This document shows, piece by piece, positions 57,601 through 64,000 of a stretch of DNA of 64,000 nucleotides. The translations under genes were made by a program, and so were the position numbers. Source of the stretch: Paragordius varius (taxonomy: Eukaryota; Nematomorpha); contig OZ176051.1 of assembly GCA_964247055.1 (NCBI GenBank), positions 12,152,001 to 12,216,000 of the forward strand. The letters run 5' to 3'. The notes beneath the pieces are model-generated. The model did not search any database. It was not told the DNA's origin and was given only the letters and a program-made list of their open reading frames with translations. How positions within the stretch are numbered: position 1 is the first letter of the stretch; each line of letters begins with the position of its first letter.

Positions 57601-57973
57601 AAAAAGTTTGCTATCATTTTTTCGTGAAACCACATTCTAAAATTAATTGCATAAATACCGTTTTGTTTGAGTGATAAAGTTTCAATTTATAATCCAAAAA
57701 TTCAAGTTCCTTTATAAAGGCATCATACAGCTCCCATTGACGTGATAAGTGATTTAACTGAGATTCACTCAATTTTTCGTCTTGACATATCATTATATAT
57801 GGTTCAACATTTGACATCTTTGTGATGGGCCTACTAGGTCTGTCCATAATTTCATCAATTAAATCAGGATCATAAACTGCTGACTCTTGCCGTGAGTTAT
57901 ATTTCTCCATATTTAGGGACAAAGTACTGGATGCAATACTTTTCCTTGCTTTATTTATTTTTAGGCCTAACAT
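48634..57973 (-). CDS. POGZ/ZNF280-type multi-C2H2 zinc-finger protein
   Basis: Thirteen exons (minus): 57973-57659, 57636-57312, 57138-56878, 56353-56186, 54317-54102, 53732-53569, 53099-52742, 52157-51903, 51598-51474, 51083-50836, 50445-50126, 49871-49539 and 48734-48634. All twelve junctions keep phase, about 1062 residues; the start may lie upstream. Finger order: CHKC; CKYC and CLFC; then the POGZ-like set CQLCEF...HFSQLH, LCPFCLVI...HVARH and CPRCRLNF...HVTKHH; later LRCLECNKLI with CKLCLYSTCCYRA, then CTHCKMCF. That sequence of fingers, including the C-x-L-C-x-Y-S-T-C-C block, is characteristic of POGZ and ZNF280, chromatin and transcription regulators. No CENP-B or DDE transposase domain follows, so it resembles ZNF280 in layout. 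The N-terminal third is low-complexity. Exon 53099-52742 is unusually GC-rich. Confidence 0.85.
49030..49250. mobile_element. MITE family D, copy 2 (in zinc-finger intron)
   Basis: Left AAGGACAAAGGGTAAAAATATAAATA is inverted at the right end TATTTTTACGTTTTGTCC. Shares GACAACCATACTTTT and TATATATTTTACAATTGTAA with copy 1. Directly abuts a family A element. Confidence 0.6.
49253..49505. mobile_element. MITE family A, copy 4 (in zinc-finger intron)
   Basis: Starts ATATACCATTTACACTTC and ends TTGTAAATGGTATAT, about 253 bp, the most symmetrical copy. Together with the adjacent family D copy it supplies about 470 of the 804 nt of the last intron. Confidence 0.8.
57637..57658 (-). other. Ultrashort intron, 22 nt (zinc-finger gene)
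   Basis: GTATTT...ATTTTAG on the minus strand. Splicing joins YHSNKT to NVVSRKND in phase; reading through shifts the frame to a stop shortly after. Confidence 0.75.
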
Positions 57974-58206
57974 TTGAAAATCAAAATATGTATGCGGGCG
58001 TGAATCAAAGACTGTCTCATATGAGTGAATTTACACAGTGCCCCAAATCAGGGCTAGAATAAAATATGCCTTTATTTCCATGATTTATCATTGTATTCGG
58101 CATTAGGAACTTATGATTGCGTAAAACAGAATTTATTAAATTCTCTCACAAAATCTAGGGTATAAAATTATTGATGATATAAAAAAACAGTGTTCAAAAA
58201 TATCGT

Positions 58207-58211
58207 GATGC

Positions 58212-58249
<38 letters not shown>
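58207..58249. repeat. (TA)n microsatellite
   Basis: Pure TA run of about 42 bp. Confidence 0.9.
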
Positions 58250-58253
<4 letters not shown>

Positions 58254-60557
58254 CTGATGGTAAAATGAATTATCATGGTATTTTTAATTTTGTTCTTATC
58301 AATGATTTATCGAAGTCATATACAATTTTGTGGTAAATGTCCATATAATTGCAAGATTTAAGCATAATTTATATAATAAAATTGGTAAAGAATAAAGGAT
58401 TAACATTTTCACTTTATATGTTACAAATTACCTATTAAAATCATAATAATATTTCATAAAATTTTAATTTAAATATGAGCTCATAAGAGCCCATTTTTTT
58501 GATCTTCTAAAATGGGCTGGTTCTTTTTTAAATGGAAATATGCCGAGATTAAGGGATAAAACTTTCAAATATATTAACTAATAATCTTTTTATAAAAATA
58601 ATTACTTTTTTATATTACATTGTATATTACAACAAAAATTGATGAATATGTAAATATCATGGGGCTTTTGGTTTTCGCCCTTACGAGGAATTTAGTAAAT
58701 TTATTTACATTTTTGAATTAATTGCTTTATATTAAAAAATAATAAAACTTGCGCACATTTTAATTTTGGTGAGAGCTAAATGCCTTAGTTAAAAAAATAT
58801 CACTGAAATATATAATAAACAAGCAAAGCAATATTTTTAATTTCTTGATGTAAACCTTGAAAGTCCCGTACTTTTTGGCTGAGTACTCTCAAAATTAAAG
58901 CAATGATGAAATATTGTATATATTTAATTTTTTTATCACGGAAACTCGGATTGTTTTTTTTATCTGTTTTAGAAGGCAAAAAAATTGGGACATTTGATAA
59001 TAAATTAATTAAAATATTTTGCTTTTATGTACTTTATAATAACATTTTTTAAAATGTAGCCTTTAGCTTTCACCAAAAAATTTTTTTTAATGTGCTCAAA
59101 TATTGCTTTTTACTAATGGACTAGTTACCAAAGGTGTTAATACCTTTTAAAAAACATCGCAAGCACCATGATAATTTTTAAACAGACTATCAGAATAGTA
59201 TTTCATTAAGATATTTATACCTTTGGCACAGACCAGTGTTCTCAGGGTACTTATAGTTTTGGAGATAGAGTTATAAATAATTGATATCGTACACACGATA
59301 TAAATTTTTTTTCAGCAAACATTAATGCTTTCTTCAAAAAAATAAATTATATAATAAGTTATATCCACAAAATTAAACATATAGATGTGAAAGCCGTGTT
59401 TCAAATTTACCCTTCCCCCCATTCCTTCTAAACTAAGATGGTTATTTAAAAACGCAAAAATCTGAACTCGAATTAAATATAATCTATATAAGTAATGCTC
59501 AGCAAACAAATTCCAAGGGCTGTAAAAATATCTTATCTCAAGGGCCCGCTAAAATTTTCAAATTTACCAGCTCCCTATTTTCTGATATATACTCAAAATG
59601 CATTCACATAAAAATCTATTAATAAATCACCATAACCAAGCACTTTGCCGCATTCGAGTATTATTGTTCTAAATTATACATATAGTGATTCATATATTAA
59701 AACTATAAGGGCCGATTTCAATTTACATCCTAATAAAAAAAAATATAAATACCAAAATATATATATTGAAATTTTCCAACATTTTAATTATCGTGTATTT
59801 TTTTACTCTAAAATTATTTTAAATTACATCTACCAATATATACAAGTGTCGTTTATTTTGCATTATAGTAAATTTAAAATATTTAAGTTTAGAATGAAAA
59901 TTTTTTTATCGGTGTATTAATGTGATATAATTTATCCATTTTTTATTTAATAAACAGGCTAAAACAACCAACGGTTAATTTGAAATGAATGTATTTAAAT
60001 GTTAAAAAGATGCGAACTTTAAAAATTTTAAACAATACATCATTTTCATAGCATTATGAAAACGACATCGATGATAGAAATGTTTGCGCTCCATACAGAA
60101 AAATGTTTATGTCTTAAAACTTTTTTCCTATGCGAAAATAGCATGAAGTACGCTTCAACAAATTGTTGACAAATAAAAAAATTAATAATGCCATAAATCT
60201 ATAAATTTATTTTTATGCGATATCTTTGAATTTTCGCACATGGCCATTTAAGGGGTTAGGGAATTTTTTATCCCATATATTATATTGTTTTCTTATTCAG
60301 AATAATATCAGGAATATAAAGTTCTGATGAAGGCTTTTGTTTTTTAGGTTTATAAATCGTAAATTATGCAAAAAAATTTCTTTAAAATCTAGCATTATTC
60401 CATAAATGTAGGTTATACGATATATAAGATAGGCAATATATTCTAATTTTTAATGTGGACCTCATGCCTCCTAGTTAACTATTTTTTGGATAAACGCAAA
60501 GCTGAGTGCGATATTTTTTAAAGTCAGACATAAATTATTGATGGAAAATGAATATTT

Positions 60558-61037
60558 TAATACTTTATGACCCTTTTCGTCATCCTTGACATATCAGAGT
60601 TTTATATCACAGAGCTTTTTTTTAATACTGTTTTAAAAGTTATTTGGTTAAACATCAGATATTCTCCTGTATTAGATAAAAAATCCCTATATATTTTAAA
60701 TTTTATAACTTCTAGAGTCTTAAAAAAAACAGCTCCAAACCACGAGTAAAGAAACAGCTGATTGATAAATAAATATCAACTTTTTATGATAAAATGTGAT
60801 CTGGAAAAATTTGGGTTAATTATTTACATTTTTAAACCATAATAATATATTTGCATATTTTAAAAATTAAAAATTTTAAGAAAAATGGCGGCGAAAAAAG
60901 TTTATAGTATTTCACAATTTGTTGTAAAAAATAAAGCATGGGCCTTAAAAACTAAGCATAGTCTTTAATTCGGACTAAATAACTTTTAAATTTTAGAGCT
61001 CTAAGATATAGAACTAGCCCCAAAGTTATAAAAAGCT
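60558..61037. mobile_element. MITE family B, copy 4
   Basis: Left end AATACTTTATGACCCTTTTC, inner TTTTATATCACAGAGC, the shared AAAATGGCGGCGAAAAAAG block and a degraded right end (GATATAGAACTAGCCCCAAAG). No coding capacity. Confidence 0.65.
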
Positions 61038-61229
61038 AAAATCTAAATTTTAGCAAAATTGTGTTGAAGCGCGTTGTTTATTCTAAAGCACAAGATATAA
61101 TGCGTAGTTATATTAACACCTTTTCGATATAAATTAATGATGCTTATATATTTATACACCTTAAAATTTAATTTCGTTCATCTTCAAACGTTGTTACAGA
61201 TAAATTATGAATTTTTTTATAATCTAACA

Positions 61230-62946
61230 ATACAAGGTAAAATCATGGTTGGTTGGTTTTTCCTAAGTCGTAAACGACTTTTTGGATAGAGTTATAAATA
61301 TTTCTTTCCATTTTTTTTATCTTTAACCGCTATATTGAGCTCTTTCAGTGTCATTTTGGTCTCTTCTTTTATCGTATCCAACCACCTCATCGGTGGTCGG
61401 CCTCGTTTCCTTTGCCCTTCTACCTTCCCAATCATTGTACTTTCTCCAGAGAATTCGATCGCATGACATGACCAAAATATGTTAACTTTCTTTTTAGAAT
61501 CTCCATAATGTTTGTTTTAGGTTTTATTTCTGTAGTTAGATTTCCATTCTTAATTTTATCCTTCCAGGTGTATCCTAGCATTTTACACCAGCAACTCCTT
61601 TCAAAAGCCATGAGCCTTTCTTTGTCCCTTTTTCCAAGAGTACAACTCTCACATCCATATGAGGTGACCGGGAGAAACAGTAGAGTAATGTTTTTTTGGT
61701 TTCAACTCCTGCGCTTTTGTTTTTCCAAATCTTTAATATGGTCATCGCTTCTCTACCCAATCCTATTCTCTTTCTGATGTCAGGAGTTGAAGACCTATCC
61801 TCTGAAATTATTGCGCCCAAAAACGTCAACTGTTTAAATATTCTATTTGTACTCCTTCTATTATAATTGTGGGCTTTTTTCTTGTACATAATATTTTGGT
61901 TTTGTTAGGATTAAGCCTAAGACCATACCTCAAACTTTCCTTTCGAATCTCTTCAATCAATTCCTTCAAATCATTTGCACTTTCAGCTATAAGAAAGGTA
62001 TCGTCTGCAAACCTTAAATTATTGATTGTTCTCCCTCCTATTTTTACTCCAATATTTTTACCGTCCAACTTCCTCATTATCATTTCTGTGCACATATTGA
62101 ACAGATAAGGGGATAAGCTACACCCTTGTCTGACTCCATTCAAGATAGGTATTTCGTCTGTGTTCCCCGCTGATGTTCTAATAATCGCTCTTTGTTTTAC
62201 ATAGAGAGAGCGAATCAATCTTATTAAGTGAGACGATACCCCTAGTAACTTTAATGTTTCCCACAAGGAGTCATAGTTGATTGAATCGAAGGCTTGTCTG
62301 TAATCAATAAAACACATGTATAATTCTTTCTAGAACTCTTTTGATGTTTCCATTATCCTTCTCATGTTTGAGATATGGTTTCTTGTGCTTTTTCCCTTCA
62401 TAAATCCGGCTTGATTTTCTGGTATTTCTGTCTGTATGATACTGTGCATCCTGTTTTGTATTACATTTAGTAAGACCTTACTAGCGTGGCTAATAAGAGA
62501 TATGTTCCGATAGTTCTCGCATTGGAGTACATCCCTTTTTTGTATATTGGGAGATATACAGATGATGTCCAGTCGTTTGGCCACTCACATGTTTCCAACA
62601 CCTTTTGACATAACTTGTGTAACGTTTCTACAAAAATAGCTTTTATGAACTCTATTGGGATATTGTCTAATCCCATCGCTTTGTTGTTAGGAATTTGTTT
62701 TAAGGCTAATTCAACCTCTTCTCTTAATATATCTGGATCACGTTCTTCTTCTTTAATTGCAACACCTTTGCTTGAGGAACCTGATAGAGTTTTTGGGTGT
62801 ATTCCTTCCATCTTCCTCGTACTTCTGTTTGTTTGCACAATATGGTGACATTCTCTGTTTTAATCTTTTGGGATGATATAAAAGGTTTATGAGTCATTTG
62901 CTTCAGTTTCTGGAACATTGGTTGCATTAATCATTTTTTGTTATTT
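61230..62946 (-). mobile_element. RTE-type LINE, 5'-truncated, 3'-complete copy
   Basis: Minus-strand reverse transcriptase with the linker MQPMFQKLKQM, AMGLDNIPIEF, CFIDYRQAFDSI, GVRQGCSLSPYLFN, the active-site FADDTFL, the AIISED and RKRIGLGREAM region and a C-terminal RWLDTIKEE ending in TAA near 61,281, then a short 3' UTR. This order and the wording match RTE/BovB-clade elements. The frame is broken about four or five times, including a stop before the RT core, so this copy cannot encode an intact enzyme. It starts inside the endonuclease-RT linker and abuts a second copy in opposite orientation. Confidence 0.85.
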
Positions 62947-64000
62947 CCACACAATAGGAGGTTATACACATGGACCTCTCCATGTGGTAATAAGAATCAA
63001 ATTGATTACATAATATGTTCTCAAAAATGGAAATGCTCTATAATCGATACCAAAACAAGCAAAAGCAGCGATTGCTCTAGCGATCATGAACTTCTAATAA
63101 CTAAAATCAAACTTAAAATAATTAAAAATAAGGTTAAACAGATATACAGATATGACATTCGGAACATTCCAAATAGTTTTAGAACAGAAACCAAAGATAG
63201 ATTAGGAAGATTGGACAATGGATGTAGCTCAGAACAATTATGGGGAACGATAAAAATGTTGCTAATGAAGTGGCAAAAGAAAAAGTGCAGTGAGTAAAGA
63301 GGAAAGATAACAAAATATCTGAAAAGAGTATAGAGATAGCAGAAAAGAGGAGAAAAGCTAAATCAAGGGGTGATAATAAAATGGTAAAATTATATAACAA
63401 AGAATTTCAACGACAAACAAGGAAGGATTATGAAGACTTTCTTAATAAACAATGTCTGGAAGTGGATTTAAATAACAAAAAAGGATTAATGCAACCAATG
63501 TTCCAGAAACTGAAGCAAATGATTCATAAACCTTTTATATCATCACAAAAGATTAAAAAAGAGAATGGCACCATATTGTGCAAACAAACAGAAGTACGAG
63601 GAAGATGGAATACACCCAAAAACTCTATCAGGCTCCTCAAGCAAAGGTGTTGCAATTAACAGAAGAAGAACGTGATCCAGATATATTAAGAGAGGAGGTT
63701 GAATTAGCCTTAAAACAAATTCCAAACAACAAAGCGATGGGGTTAGACAATATCCCAATAGAGTTCATAAAAGCTATTCCTGTAGAAACGTTACACAAGT
63801 TATGTCAAAAGGTGTGGGAAACATGTGAGTGGCCAAACGACTGGACATCATCTGTATATCTCCCAATATACAAAAAAGGAGATGTACTCCAATGCGAGAA
63901 TTATCGGAACATATCTCTTATTAGCCACGCTAGTAAGGTCTTACTAAAAGTAATACAAAACAGAATGCACAGTATCATACAGACAGAAATACCAGAAAAT
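62941..64000 (+). mobile_element. RTE-type LINE, second copy, runs off the window
   Basis: Starts within the C-terminal part of the APE-type endonuclease (RRLYTWTSP, NQIDYIICSQKW, SSDHELLITKIKL), then the linker and the beginning of the RT (MQPMFQKLKQM, AMGLDNIPIEF, NYRNISLISHASKV). The frame is broken a few times. From 63,470 to the end it is the inverted partner of 62,946-62,400 at roughly 96-97% identity by eye, so both copies are recent. 5' truncated at the junction; the 3' part lies beyond the window. Confidence 0.85.

Larger units (their letters stand above)
57974..61229. other. Intergenic region rich in repeats
   Basis: Contains a TA run (58,207-58,249), family C fragments (about 58,440-59,110, with CATGGGGCTTTTGGTTTTCGCC and AATATGCCGAGATTAAG; another near 60,325) and a family B copy (60,558-61,037). 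ORFs here are long only because the base composition is extreme. No convincing gene. Confidence 0.5.

Noticed and set aside
59645-59920. 91-codon ORF
   Set aside because: Almost entirely Ile, Phe, Tyr, Lys and Asn from AT-rich sequence; no gene structure.
61508-62108. Plus-strand ORFs at 61.5-62.1 kb
   Set aside because: Antisense of the minus-strand LINE reverse transcriptase.
62941-64000. Simple twin-priming inversion of one LINE insertion
   Set aside because: The two pieces duplicate more than 500 bp of the same element region, which ordinary twin priming does not produce.

Overview
The window is AT-rich (roughly three quarters A+T) animal nuclear DNA. It carries spliced genes for FUT8, a Rab11-FIP, an SLC46-type transporter, the NUP98-NUP96 C-terminal part, METTL6, the tyrosine kinase CSK and a POGZ/ZNF280-type zinc-finger protein. 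CSK, FUT8 and Rab11-FIP together point to a metazoan. Gene models were built by hand from translated exons, GT-AG sites and codon phase. In six models every exon junction keeps phase. TAA and TGA both act as terminal stops, so the standard code applies.

The most striking property is a two-class intron population. Ten introns are only 21-32 nt long (FUT8, Rab11-FIP, NUP96, METTL6, CSK, zinc-finger gene). The others run from 84 to about 1870 nt and often carry small inverted-repeat transposons. Some gene pairs are also packed closely: the CSK start codon lies 89 bp from a divergent neighbour, and METTL6 and NUP96 start almost on top of each other. This suggests a formerly compact genome re-inflated by mobile DNA. 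Introns near 22-26 nt are a known trait of dicyemid mesozoans, so a mesozoan-like lophotrochozoan parasite is a reasonable but unproven guess.

Layout: 0.1-1.4 kb, GPCR (-) with an apparent frameshift; 1.7-4.3 kb, exons of an unidentified (+) gene; 4.3-7.3 kb, repeats; 7.4-13.6 kb, FUT8 (+); 14.5-19.0 kb, Rab11-FIP-like gene (-) with an unexpected Sec5-like IPT/TIG domain; 20.1-21.4 kb, foldback-like element; 21.8-22.3 kb, possible small secreted protein (+); 23.3 kb, 21-bp minisatellite; 24.1-28.4 kb, SLC46-like transporter (+) with one in-frame stop; 28.7-32.9 kb, DNA-transposon remnants; 33.0-37.8 kb, NUP98-96 (-); 37.8-38.7 kb, METTL6 (+); 39.1-41.1 kb, small basic protein (-); 41.2-47.6 kb, CSK (+); 48.6-58.0 kb, zinc-finger gene (-); 58-61 kb, repeats; 61.2-64 kb, two recent RTE-type LINE copies in inverted orientation.

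The genes do not form one pathway. They are unlinked housekeeping and signalling functions: Golgi core fucosylation, Rab11 recycling, solute transport, nuclear pore assembly, tRNA methylation, Src-kinase control and chromatin or transcription regulation. The best candidates for new biology are the C2-TIG-RBD fusion, the ultrashort introns, the FG-less NUP98-96 locus and the insertion-laden CSK.
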